This document shows, piece after piece, positions 24,450 through 32,118 of a stretch of DNA of 45,628 bases (position 1 is the first letter of the stretch; each line of letters starts with the position of its first letter). Both the position numbers and the translations under genes were made by a program. The DNA is from Microgenomates group bacterium RBG_16_45_19 (GTDB lineage Bacteria; Patescibacteriota; Microgenomatia; UBA1400; RBG-16-45-19): assembly GCA_001803415.1 (NCBI GenBank), contig MHDC01000006.1, positions 1 through 45,628 on the forward strand, in the 5' to 3' direction. The notes under the pieces are model-generated. The model saw only the letters and a list, made by a program, of their open reading frames with translations. It made no database searches and had not been told where the DNA came from.

Positions 24450-25010
24450 TTAAATCTCTTCGGGTTTGAGGTATTTAATATTTTTCTTGAGCGAGTCAGA
24501 GGTCAGCCGGCCGTGAGCCTTGTCCATCTGCATGGCCCGTTTTTCTAAGGCTTTCATGTCTGCTTGGGGGAGGGTATTACCCATAGCTCTAACTGAATCC
24601 TGGACGTTGTAAGAAATGACGTATTGGGAGGTACGATCGGGTTTGGTCTCCCAGTCGGCGTCAACGGTGACGGTGGTTTTGGTATTGTGGCGGATTTTGC
24701 GCTTCTGCCCTTCACCTAAACCCCGGGAGATCCAGACCCACATGCCGGGGTAGACTTCTTTTTTCCAGGACTTGGTCGAGTCGGTCAGGGTGTGGTGAGT
24801 ACTTTTGGTGACGACACCGACTACATCCGGGGGTGGGGAAGCTTTAGATTTAATTAGGTGTTTGAGCTTAGGATTTTTTTCTAAAAATTCGCTATAACTC
24901 ATCCACTCATGGTGGCGCTTAAATTCAACTCTAACAAAACCGGGGTAAGCGGGGTCCGGGGCGGCCGATTGGGCCTCGCGGTTGGTACCGTTAACATCGA
25001 CAATTTGCAT
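24450..25010 (-). CDS. Phage-structural-like soluble protein
   Basis: A 186-residue protein; the ATG at 25010 is preferred over an upstream GTG at 25028. The middle carries a module common in phage structural proteins: 'TLTDSTKSWKKEVYPGMWV' followed by 'GEGQKRKIRHNTKTTVTVD', a beta domain ending 'QYVIS'. The C-terminus is helical and charged. There is no signal peptide or membrane span. It lies between two membrane-protein genes in a tight operon, so it probably assembles with them at the envelope. Confidence 0.7.
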   Translation of the reverse strand: MQIVDVNGTNREAQSAAPDPAYPGFVRVEFKRHHEWMSYSEFLEKNPKLKHLIKSKASPPPDVVGVVTKSTHHTLTDSTKSWKKEVYPGMWVWISRGLGEGQKRKIRHNTKTTVTVDADWETKPDRTSQYVISYNVQDSVRAMGNTLPQADMKALEKRAMQMDKAHGRLTSDSLKKNIKYLKPEEI

Positions 25011-25039
25011 ATTAGTGCATCTTACCACAGCCAGGAAGG

Positions 25040-25690
25040 TTAGCTACCGAAAACAAGATTGAAGTAGCTGTAACTTAAGCCGGTATGGTTGCCCCAGTAG
25101 CTACTGAAATCGGTGGCTCCCCGAGCGTAGCGATATTCACCAGAGTTGCCTTCACGGGCGATGTACCAAGCCCCATTTTTGTTCAAAAAGCCGTAATAAG
25201 CGGGGATGGTGCTGTCATCGACTTGGCTGATTTCGTAGCCATCGGTGGGGTGTTTTTCGGCGGGGTCGATTTTGTTGCCGGCGGTGTCTTTGAGGGCGAC
25301 GGTGCCGGGACCGGGAACCGAGCCGAAGAAGGCGGCGTGAGCTGATTTACTAAAAAGGGCAAAGACAAAGGTAGCCAGGCCGGCACTGCCGATAAGTTTA
25401 AGGAACATGCGGCGGTTGAGATCTTTGACTTCGGCGTCGTCTAAAGCTTCACCTTCCAAGACTGGAGCGGCTGGATAAAGGGTGGCTGAAGGCAACCGAG
25501 GTCGGATAGATTTGGTTTTGCCGACCCGACGGCGGGAAAAACTGCGGCCAATGACCCGGATGAAGTAAAAGGCAATGGGCAGAAAGAGTAAGCCATAGAG
25601 GAGTTGATAACCACCCTTGGCATTGAAAACGGCTGCCAGGGTAATGACCAGAGTCAGGATGAGGTTGTAAACGATAATCAGGCGGCGCAT
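25040..25690 (-). CDS. Two-TM protein with internal Tat-like segment and external beta domain
   Basis: A 216-residue protein in three parts. Residues 1-55 form a two-span hairpin ending in 'SRRR'. Residues 56-92 are a charged linker. 'NRRMFLKLIGSAGLATFVFAL' (around 92-112) matches the twin-arginine consensus RRxFLK and is followed by a hydrophobic stretch and an 'AHA' cleavage-like site. The C-terminal about 95 residues ('SVPGPGTVALKDTAG', 'YYGFLNKNGAWYIAREG') are a beta domain that should be exported. An internal Tat motif behind two spans is unusual. The N-terminal hairpin is paralogous to the next upstream gene product. Confidence 0.75.
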   Translation of the reverse strand: MRRLIIVYNLILTLVITLAAVFNAKGGYQLLYGLLFLPIAFYFIRVIGRSFSRRRVGKTKSIRPRLPSATLYPAAPVLEGEALDDAEVKDLNRRMFLKLIGSAGLATFVFALFSKSAHAAFFGSVPGPGTVALKDTAGNKIDPAEKHPTDGYEISQVDDSTIPAYYGFLNKNGAWYIAREGNSGEYRYARGATDFSSYWGNHTGLSYSYFNLVFGS

Positions 25691-25696
25691 AGAGAG

Positions 25697-26050
25697 TTAA
25701 GGTTGTGCTAGAACTTGAGGCAGAGTGGTTAGGGTTTTGACGAGGAAAGCGACGATTAAGGCCAGGTAGAGCGATAAGGTAACCAGAAAAGTGGGGTGGT
25801 TTTGGGTCAGGAAGCGTTTAAGGGAAAAGGTGGTGAGGTTTGGCTGAAGGGGGTCGGTGGCCGCCGGGGGAGCGTATCTACGGCGGTAGTAAGCCTTAAG
25901 GAGTTGGTAGGCAAAATAGCCGGAGAGAGGTAGAAACAGGGCGGTCATGAGTAGGTTCTTTAAATTAAAGCCGGCGGTCAAGCTGACCGCGGTCAGGGTG
26001 ACGGTGATCACGGCTGAGTAGACAAAAAGCCATTTATCGATTGCTTTCAT
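25697..26050 (-). CDS. Three-span membrane protein, paralogue of the neighbour's N-terminus
   Basis: A 117-residue protein. Residues 1-58 ('FVYSAVITVTLTAVSLTAGF', 'MTALFLPLSGYFAYQLL', 'YYRRR') align with the first 55 residues of the following gene product: both have a Tyr-Thr-rich first span, then 'LFLP...YF' in the second span, then an Arg cluster. A third span ('FLVTLSLYLALIVAFLV') lies near the C-terminus. Spacing to its neighbours is 6-7 bp, so it is co-expressed. Function unknown. Confidence 0.7.
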   Translation of the reverse strand: MKAIDKWLFVYSAVITVTLTAVSLTAGFNLKNLLMTALFLPLSGYFAYQLLKAYYRRRYAPPAATDPLQPNLTTFSLKRFLTQNHPTFLVTLSLYLALIVAFLVKTLTTLPQVLAQP

Positions 26051-26057
26051 ACAGGCT

Positions 26058-26417
26058 TTAGGGAGTTGGAGAGGGATAAAGCTCGGGACTCAAGACGGCG
26101 GCGGCCGTACCCAGGACTGGTTGATTAAGGGTGTTAAGGTCGTTGGCTAAATTAACTGCTTGCTCCAGGTTATTAACGGCGGTAGTTAGATCAGCGACGG
26201 TGGCTTTTAGGTCGGTGAGCTGGTCCAGTTTGTCGTGGATGGTTTTTAATGATTGGGAAGTTTGAGTTTGGGAATTAACCAGGGGAGTCAGGCTATCGGG
26301 GGCGCGGCGGCCGAGGAAGATAGTCAGGAGGAAGCCAGAGACGGCACCGATGACAAAGACCAAGAGGATCAGAAGGTAAAAGCGACGGATTAACCAGGCG
26401 GTGGTGGGGGTAGGCAT
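26058..26417 (-). CDS. Single-span membrane protein with external coiled coil
   Basis: A 119-residue protein from the ATG at 26417, 4 nt after the upstream stop. One membrane span ('FYLLILLVFVIGAVSGFLL') is followed by a Leu/Ile heptad region ('LKTIHDKLDQLTDLKATVADLTTAVNNLEQAVNLANDL' region, about 60-100) predicted to form a coiled coil outside the cell. It could be an oligomerising stalk for the operon's surface proteins. Confidence 0.7.
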   Translation of the reverse strand: MPTPTTAWLIRRFYLLILLVFVIGAVSGFLLTIFLGRRAPDSLTPLVNSQTQTSQSLKTIHDKLDQLTDLKATVADLTTAVNNLEQAVNLANDLNTLNQPVLGTAAAVLSPELYPSPTP

Positions 26418-26421
26418 AAGT

Positions 26422-26895
26422 TTAAGCTGGAGTCTGGGAGACCGAGAGGCCGCCGTATTGATAAGTGAGGACAATTAAGATCCCCATCAAGACCAGGCGT
26501 AAAGCTTGATCGGTGAAAGAGAAATCTTGAGATAGGACTAAGTCTAAGAGGAGGCAGATGAGACCAACAATGATTAAGAGACGGGTGATCTTGAGGGGTA
26601 GGCCATAAACCGGGGGGTTGACCGGTGGGTAAGGAGCGGGAGAGGCACCGGCGACAAATTCCTTTTTGATTTGCATGTTTGGCTCGGGTGCGGCTTGTAA
26701 AGCCGCTTTGACAGCGTCTTCGGGGATGGGGGTACCGACAAATTTTTCAATGGCCGTGTGAGGAATTTTAAAGCGGCCAAGGTCAGACAGGCCACGGTGG
26801 CCGCGCAGTCGTCCTTGGTCTAAGAATTTGTAAATACTGTTAGTGGAGAAGCCGAGGATTTTAGCGGTTTGTTTAACGGTGTAGAAGGTAGCCAT
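26422..26895 (-). CDS. HTH protein with C-terminal membrane anchor
   Basis: A 157-residue protein. An excisionase/MerR-type HTH at the N-terminus ('YTVKQTAKILGFSTNSIYKFLDQGRLRGHRG...GRFKIPHTAIEKFV') is followed by a Pro-rich linker and two hydrophobic spans ('LLIIVGLICLLLDLVL', 'LRLVLMGILIVLTY'). A DNA-binding domain tethered to the membrane could couple envelope state to transcription of this operon, of which it is the first gene. The ATG at 26895 lies 8 nt after TAGAAT (leaderless type); an upstream start is not supported. Confidence 0.78.
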   Translation of the reverse strand: MATFYTVKQTAKILGFSTNSIYKFLDQGRLRGHRGLSDLGRFKIPHTAIEKFVGTPIPEDAVKAALQAAPEPNMQIKKEFVAGASPAPYPPVNPPVYGLPLKITRLLIIVGLICLLLDLVLSQDFSFTDQALRLVLMGILIVLTYQYGGLSVSQTPA

Positions 26896-26937
26896 GGGAC
26901 AGGATTCTACTTGATAAGGTTTACCAGTTTTTACCAA

Positions 26938-27264
26938 CCTGGCAACTCACTAAGTTTCCTTAATCTGGAAAGGTTTGTCAAGTAAGGTAAAGACCAAATT
27001 GAATACAAAGTGTGGACAATAGTGATAATTTATGAAATAGGAGTAGGATCGGGATATATAGCGACGCCAAAGCGGCAAAGACTCTAGGGTTGGTGGCGGC
27101 GAGGTCAAAGGCTAGAGTTAGAATAAATGAACTAATGAAAGTACGAGAGCATATGAAATGACCGCCAAGTTATTTACCAGGCAAAGAAAATATTGAAGAT
27201 GAATGTAAGCCAGATAATGATTTGGCTATTTCAAAAGATGAGGTAGAGCAGGTAGGATGAGATT
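26938..27264. other. Intergenic region without a supported gene
   Basis: It holds the upstream region of the minus-strand operon and a 7-bp inverted repeat ACTCTAG/CTAGAGT (27081-27087, 27112-27118). A short plus-strand open stretch without a start ('SYLPGKENIEDECKPDND' ending at 27258) may be a gene remnant. Nothing else is recognisable. Confidence 0.4.
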
Positions 27265-27597
27265 ATGACCGAAATTAGCGATGCTGATTGGCAAAAGGTC
27301 CAAGGTTTGCTGACCAAGTCAGCGGGAGCCAGTCGAGGTGGACGGCCGAGGATGGATGATCGGCGGATTTTAAACGGCATTTTCTGGGTGCTGTTAAATG
27401 GCGGCCAATGGTCACAGTTGCCCAAAGCCTATGGTGCTTATGTCACCTGCTGGCGGCGGTTTAAAGAGTGGGAGAGTAGCGGTTTATGGGCGGAGATCTG
27501 GGTGATCTACCTCAAAAACTTGGATCGTCAGGAGCAGATTGCTTGGATGTTGGCCTTTTTGGATGGGAACTTTGTGCCGGGAAAGAAGGGGAAGTAG
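27265..27597 (+). CDS. Solo N-terminal part of an IS5-family transposase
   Basis: A 110-residue protein matching the DUF4096/IS5-type transposase N-terminus: 'ISDADWQKVQGLL', 'GGRPRMDDRRILNGIFWVLLNGGQWSQLP' region and 'RRFKEWESSGLWAEI', then 'FLDGNFVPGKKG' and the stop. The Asp of 'LDGNFVP' should be the first residue of the DDE triad. The rest of the catalytic core is absent downstream in any frame, and no terminal inverted repeats are visible. It is therefore a remnant or a domesticated DNA-binding fragment. The HTH part is intact and a GGATGAG ribosome site is present. Confidence 0.7.
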   Translation: MTEISDADWQKVQGLLTKSAGASRGGRPRMDDRRILNGIFWVLLNGGQWSQLPKAYGAYVTCWRRFKEWESSGLWAEIWVIYLKNLDRQEQIAWMLAFLDGNFVPGKKGK

Positions 27598-27802
27598 CTG
27601 CAGATTTGAAATAGGGCTATTTTCTCGAGTAGTTGGGGTTTAGTTAGGCTAGGGGACAATGTGTCGGGTGGCAGTGCCGGCAGAGGAGTGATGGGAGCAG
27701 GGGGCGGGGGTAATCTGCCAGCGAGCTGAAACGTCCAGGAGCAAACCTCCTCTGGAAGTTGGCAGTAGATGCATGAGATTGCGACTGATTTTCCAGTTTA
27801 GG

Positions 27803-27831
27803 TTTGGATTATGCCACTTTCACGATATAAT
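27803..27831 (+). promoter_or_regulatory. Promoter of the guanylate-kinase-like gene
   Basis: TTTGGA (27803-27808), a 17-bp spacer and a consensus TATAAT (27826-27831), then 8 nt to the ATG at 27840. A leaderless mRNA is expected. Confidence 0.6.
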
Positions 27832-27839
27832 ACTCGATC

Positions 27840-28745
27840 ATGACAGAACAACTCTTTCAGCGGTTAGTTGAGGACGGGTATGATTTGGTGAGATTGGAGC
27901 AGCTGAACCCGGTTTTGAGACCGTTTGCATTGGAAGAGTTGTGGACAGAGTGGGGTAAGATGATTCCACATAGAAAAGGTTTTGGCTTGTGGTCTGACCT
28001 TGATGGGATGATGAGGATGAGTGCGCAGTGGCTTCAATGCGATAAGGTATTATTTCTGCTTTCTGGAGTAGCTACCGGGGGAAAAGACGCAATCCGTAAA
28101 CAAATTGATGAAAAATTTCCTGGGAGAATGAGGAAACTGGTTAGCGCTACAACCAGAGGCATTAGGCCAGGAGAGGAACATGGCAAGGATTATTATTTTT
28201 ATGATCGCGAAGCATTTAAACATCAAATAGAATCTGGTGCAATGTTGGAGTGGGGTGAGCAGGGTGATAGGCTGTATGGTTTACCCGTGGAGTCAATTGA
28301 ATCTGCCTTATTAAGACCGGAGCCAGTGATGGTAACTCATGTGGAAATGGAAAGCGGTTGGCCAGGAATAGATAGGTGGCTCCAAGATTATAGGGGTGAT
28401 TTGAGAATAGGAGTACTGAAAGTGTTTGTGATGCCGGAAATGCCTTTTCATGATTTTGAGAAGAGAGTGTGGCGAGAAAGAGCAACAGATGATCCTAAAA
28501 ACAGGATTTACAAGTCAGTAAGAGAGTTGGCATTGGCTCCAAGGACTGCGGATGTGGTGGTGACTAATCGGATAATGGAGGGAACACTTCAGCCTCTAGA
28601 GTGGGTGGCAGCCGATTTATTTGGCTCAGCGAACTTGATGCTTCAAGATAAGTATAGGATAGCGGTTCAAGGTAGTAAGTTGGACCCGAGTCAAGGTATC
28701 CCTGATAAGATGATACCGGCTTATCAAGAAGCCCAAGTGAATTGA
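27840..28745 (+). CDS. Guanylate-kinase-like protein with N-terminal extension
   Basis: A 301-residue protein. Residues 70-250 match the guanylate kinase fold: P-loop-like 'LLSGVATGGKDAI' (76-83), the GMP-binding signature 'VSATTRGIRPGEEHGKDYYFYD' region and 'LEWGEQGDRLYGLP'. The usual GPSGAGKS/T loop is altered to GVATGGKD, so Ser/Thr after the Lys is replaced by Asp. About 70 extra N-terminal residues and 50 C-terminal residues have no match I recognise. It may phosphorylate a modified nucleotide or act as a binding protein; the housekeeping Gmk would normally be about 200 residues with a canonical loop. Confidence 0.75.
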   Translation: MTEQLFQRLVEDGYDLVRLEQLNPVLRPFALEELWTEWGKMIPHRKGFGLWSDLDGMMRMSAQWLQCDKVLFLLSGVATGGKDAIRKQIDEKFPGRMRKLVSATTRGIRPGEEHGKDYYFYDREAFKHQIESGAMLEWGEQGDRLYGLPVESIESALLRPEPVMVTHVEMESGWPGIDRWLQDYRGDLRIGVLKVFVMPEMPFHDFEKRVWRERATDDPKNRIYKSVRELALAPRTADVVVTNRIMEGTLQPLEWVAADLFGSANLMLQDKYRIAVQGSKLDPSQGIPDKMIPAYQEAQVN

Positions 28746-28753
28746 TTATTAAG

Positions 28754-28825
28754 TCGGAGTGGAGAGAATTGAACTCTCTACCTCTCGGTCCCGAACCGAG
28801 CGGTCTACCGATGACCTACACTCCG
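28754..28825 (-). tRNA. tRNA-Pro (anticodon CGG)
   Basis: A complete cloverleaf of 72 nt: acceptor CGGAGTG/CACTCCG, D stem GGTC/GACC, anticodon stem CTCGG/CCGAG with loop TTCGGGA (anticodon CGG), a 5-nt variable loop and T arm GAGAG-TTCAATT-CTCTC, discriminator A. The 3' CCA is not encoded. Confidence 0.93.
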
Positions 28826-28856
28826 TCCTTCAACTACGCTCAGGATTGTATGCTGG

Positions 28857-28928
28857 TGCCCCCAGTAGGAATTGAACCTACATTAGAGGTTTAGGAAACC
28901 TCTGTTCTATCCGTTGAACTATGGGAGC
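28857..28928 (-). tRNA. tRNA-Arg (anticodon CCT)
   Basis: A complete 72-nt cloverleaf: acceptor GCTCCCA/TGGGGGC, D stem GTTC/GAAC, anticodon stem GAGGT/ACCTC with loop TTCCTAA (anticodon CCT) and T arm GTAGG-TTCAATT-CCTAC, discriminator A. CCA appears to be encoded at 28856-28854, unlike in the neighbouring tRNA-Pro. A TATAAT box on the minus strand (28965-28960) lies upstream. Confidence 0.93.
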
Positions 28929-28987
28929 GATAGTAGAGCTCTAGGGTTTATCCTCCTGCATTATACTGCTTGGCGCTGACGGCTAAT

Positions 28988-29059
28988 CTAGCCGTATCGC
29001 CAGCCGATAATTTCGGAGGACAGGGGAAACCCCCGTTCTGTCCATTGAACTATAGAGGC
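28988..29059 (-). pseudogene. Broken tRNA (5' half of an Arg-type tRNA)
   Basis: From 29059 the minus strand reads a tRNA 5' half: acceptor-like GCCTCTA, TA, D arm GTTC-AATGGACA-GAAC and 'GGGGGTTTCC', almost the same as the intact tRNA-Arg(CCT) next door. After the anticodon loop the match stops. No 3' acceptor strand TAGAGGC and no normal T arm follow. Instead GGACAG/CTGTCC can form a hairpin. It looks like a tRNA truncated at the anticodon. Confidence 0.4.
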
Positions 29060-29125
29060 CTGGGGAGATTATACCAACAAGACCATCCCAAGGGTGAGGG
29101 CGGCTTTTACCCGTTGGGTGGAAAG

Positions 29126-30514
29126 TTACCTAATGGCGATGGCGTAGAGGTTTTCGGGGAGGGCGGAGGAGGGATTAAAATTTGTGAGAATAATCAAGGA
29201 TTTACCATCAGGCCAGGGGTAGACAAAATCGTCATTAATGGGGCCGGAGTAGACCGTAATCAGGTTTTGACCATCGTACTCGAGGATTTCAATGCCGGCA
29301 TCTTGGTGGTGAATGAGGTGGGTAGAATTGGGATACCATTGAAAAGTGGAGGTGTAAATCGACGAATAGTGGGTATTGAAATTTGTGGCCGTCTGGGGGA
29401 AAGAATTCGGGTCCTGTAAGCTCATAAAATCACTAATCGCTGTGGGAGTGGGAGTGATAGGGTTTCTATCAGCAATCGTTATTAATTGCTGATTGCTATC
29501 TAAGATTATAAGCTGTTTTTGGGGTTTGAGCTCGTCTTTAGGGGTACTCCCTATCAGAAAATTTTTATCTTCGATCAGATCATAAACGTAAATGGTGCCG
29601 GGTGATAGTTGTCTTTCCTCTGGCTGAGTATTGGTGGCAGGGGGTGTCTGAATCAAGTTAGGGCGAATGGTGGCAGACCCGGTACTGGTATACATCACCC
29701 GTTCATCATTAGGGGAAAAGTAAACATTAGTGGCACTTTGAGTGGCAATCACTTGAAGTTCCAGGGGTAACTTGGCAAACTGCTTAGTTTCCCTAATGGC
29801 GATCTCTTCTTCCCAGCCGGCAAGAATGACCGGCAGCTGGACGGAGATATCGCGTAAATTGGCTGGTTCGGTCAGGTTGGCGATAGGCAGAAGGTAAGCG
29901 CTAAATTGATCGTTTGCCTCTGGAGCATAAGCGAGTAGTTGAGTACTGTCGGGTGACCAGACTAGTATATTTTGGGAAAAATCGATGGCTTCGGTATTTC
30001 TGGCGATTTGACGAGGTTCTTTGATTTGGGATAGGGGGGTGGAGCTAGTCATATCGAGGATGTAGAGGCCGTTTTTGGCGGCACTGGAAGCGACGGTGAC
30101 AGCGAAAGCAATTTTCTGACCATCAGGACTAGGGGTAATATTGAGCGCACCGGCTAAAGTTAAGGGAGATAAGCCTGGAGCAGCCTTAAATAAAGTGGCA
30201 TTGGTTTGGGAAACCAGTTCTTCTTGAATGAGCAGGGCTTTTTGCCAGGGGAGGTAGCCATCTTTTTTGATGGCTACCTGGTAACTACCTGGGGTGAGAT
30301 TAAGAGTATCGTCAGTGGCAGTGGTCAATTTGTCATTAATATAAACCTCGGCACCGGTGGGGAAGGAATTGGCCGCTAACAGGCCAGTGCCTTTGATCAT
30401 CCCGTCTTTGGTGGGACGGTAACCCTTACCAAATTGGATAGCAACGTAGGTACCACCGATAATGACGCACAAGCTAATAATAGCGGTAATGAGACGTTTA
30501 GGTGGCAGTTTCAT
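29126..30514 (-). CDS. Membrane-anchored PEGA/beta-propeller protein
   Basis: A 462-residue protein from the ATG at 30514 (an ATG at 30571 and others further upstream are possible). One N-terminal membrane span ('LITAIISLCVIIGGTYVAI') is followed by a PEGA domain ('SFPTGAEVYINDKLTTAT...LTPGSYQVAIKKDGYLPW') and a propeller of TolB/WD40-like blades, seen as 'SPDGQKIAF', 'SPDSTQLLAY', 'SPNDERVMYT', 'YPNSTHLIHH' and 'WPDGKSLIIL'. It should sit on the outer face of the membrane as a binding or scaffold protein. Confidence 0.8.
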   Translation of the reverse strand: MKLPPKRLITAIISLCVIIGGTYVAIQFGKGYRPTKDGMIKGTGLLAANSFPTGAEVYINDKLTTATDDTLNLTPGSYQVAIKKDGYLPWQKALLIQEELVSQTNATLFKAAPGLSPLTLAGALNITPSPDGQKIAFAVTVASSAAKNGLYILDMTSSTPLSQIKEPRQIARNTEAIDFSQNILVWSPDSTQLLAYAPEANDQFSAYLLPIANLTEPANLRDISVQLPVILAGWEEEIAIRETKQFAKLPLELQVIATQSATNVYFSPNDERVMYTSTGSATIRPNLIQTPPATNTQPEERQLSPGTIYVYDLIEDKNFLIGSTPKDELKPQKQLIILDSNQQLITIADRNPITPTPTAISDFMSLQDPNSFPQTATNFNTHYSSIYTSTFQWYPNSTHLIHHQDAGIEILEYDGQNLITVYSGPINDDFVYPWPDGKSLIILTNFNPSSALPENLYAIAIR

Positions 30515-31101
30515 ATGGCGCACATTGGTTGATTTTAAAGTGAGTCTAACTGAGTGGTGTGAGTCAGACATTGTCAAGTAATCCGAAAATGATAATTGAG
30601 TGTATTTTAACATTAGTCGCGGGGGTAGAGAACAGTAAACAAACCCGAAGTCGATTGGAGAAGTGGAATTGAAGTGATTTAGATTAGCCACTTTAGGTTT
30701 TGTCAAGGTAAACGGACTGAACGCCGACGACAATTGACTTAGTGATGAGGTCATCAACGACCTTAGAGCCGATTGCCTAGCCAATAAAACGTTTTAGACA
30801 GATTCAAGCGTGTCGACTCCAAGCCCAGTTTTGAAAATGGGAGATTTCAATGAGGTCGATTTAGTGGATATAAAACCTGAACTATATATAGGAGTATTAT
30901 AGAACGCTAGTTAAAAAGAAATTAAAGAAATATTAGGGATAAAGTAACCTAATGAGTGGTGAGGCTTTAACTAAATCTAAGCACATCAAAGCCTTTATAA
31001 ATTTAAGCTAACTTCAATAGTAAACCTATTGAACGGTGATAAAATCAAGCACTTAATTTGTTTGAGTGATATTTAGTTGAGAGTTAAACTGAATCTAAAC
31101 T
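30515..31101. other. Intergenic region without a supported gene
   Basis: The region contains the possible N-terminal extension of the PEGA protein up to 30571 and an A+T-rich stretch to 31101. No start-associated frame, tRNA or strong hairpin was found. The A+T content rises here toward the desert beyond 32 kb. Confidence 0.4.
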
Positions 31102-32112
31102 TTAGATGATGGGTAGAGTTAGGGCGTCAGAAGGGGTGAAGCGGTTGGGGGGTAAATCAGTCGGATTTAAGGGATTGGGTAGAGGAGTAATTTGATTGAG
31201 ATCAAGTGGTTTAAACAGAGGTAAGTTTAAATTACTGGGAGTGATGGTATCTTCAGGTTGGTCTAGCGGTTGAGGCGTGAGGTAAGAGCTGAGTGGGGGA
31301 GAAGACAATGTGTTATTAGTATTACTATTGATATAATGGTTATCAAAATGATAGATTATTGAATCTTCATGACTGGCTTTAGGTAAGTTAAGTGACCCAA
31401 GGGGTGAAATAACCCCGAGAAGATTAACTGGATTCAGGTTAGCTAAGACAAGGGGTGAGGCAGTAGGCTGGGAATCAATTCCAAAGATAGCTGCTGTTAT
31501 TAGGCTTTTATTTGTCATAGTTAGGCTATGATTGATAAGGGCTTTAGTCGATAGGGGTGAAGCAAGTGAGATAGTTTTGGATAACGGTCCCGGAGTAGTG
31601 AGTAAAAAGTCTACTTGAGGACTATAAAGACCGAGACTATAAATCACTAGTAAGAGTGAGGTGTAAAAGGCTGGTTTTATCCAAGTGCGATAGAGATCAT
31701 GATCAGATCGACGCCAAGTTTGAAAAGGCATCGCTTTAAGTTGTTTACCTTGGATAATGGCTTCTTGAGTAAATAAACGTTGCTGCCTGGAGTTACGAAT
31801 ACAGGTAATTTTGCCAGCTTGCTCCCAACGACGGAGGGTTTTAACGGAGACGCCGATGGCATGGGCCGCTTGAGAGATGGTTAGATGACGATATAAGGGG
31901 GAGGTGTACTTAGGTAAAGGCTGGTTTTTTCGGCCTTCAAGTTTGACCAGATCGGATAAAAAGTAAAGGCGATGATTAAGGGGGTTACGTTGGGGTTTTA
32001 TCAGGCCAACTTGTTCCCAGCGACGCATAGTCTTAATAGAGACGTTAAGGAACCTGGCCGCATCGCTAATGGTCAATAGATTGACTATAGTAGTCGGGTA
32101 AGACTTAGACAT
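31102..32112 (-). CDS. Membrane-anchored protein with two tandem MerR-type HTH domains
   Basis: A 336-residue protein. Two successive MerR/excisionase HTH units are nearly repeats: 'LTISDAARFLNVSIKTMRRWEQVGLIKPQRN' region (about 15-55) and 'LTISQAAHAIGVSVKTLRRWEQAGKITCIRN' region (about 75-115). A membrane span follows ('PAFYTSLLLVIYSLGLY', about 165-182) and then a Pro/Asn/Leu/Ser-rich external tail with no known domain. The second ATG (32112) lies 9 nt after TACAAT and is preferred over the ATG at 32118. It may bind a bipartite site at the membrane, perhaps in the A+T-rich region just upstream. Confidence 0.78.
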   Translation of the reverse strand: MSKSYPTTIVNLLTISDAARFLNVSIKTMRRWEQVGLIKPQRNPLNHRLYFLSDLVKLEGRKNQPLPKYTSPLYRHLTISQAAHAIGVSVKTLRRWEQAGKITCIRNSRQQRLFTQEAIIQGKQLKAMPFQTWRRSDHDLYRTWIKPAFYTSLLLVIYSLGLYSPQVDFLLTTPGPLSKTISLASPLSTKALINHSLTMTNKSLITAAIFGIDSQPTASPLVLANLNPVNLLGVISPLGSLNLPKASHEDSIIYHFDNHYINSNTNNTLSSPPLSSYLTPQPLDQPEDTITPSNLNLPLFKPLDLNQITPLPNPLNPTDLPPNRFTPSDALTLPII

Positions 32113-32118
32113 TTCCAT

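Noticed and set aside
28970-29419. 149-codon plus-strand frame
   Set aside because: It lies antisense to the tRNA-like sequence and to the end of the PEGA/propeller gene; no domain and no start signal.
30515-30784. N-terminal extension of the PEGA/propeller protein by 90 residues
   Set aside because: The extension is Ser/Leu-rich without a domain and lies ahead of the membrane span; a start near 30514 or 30571 is more likely.
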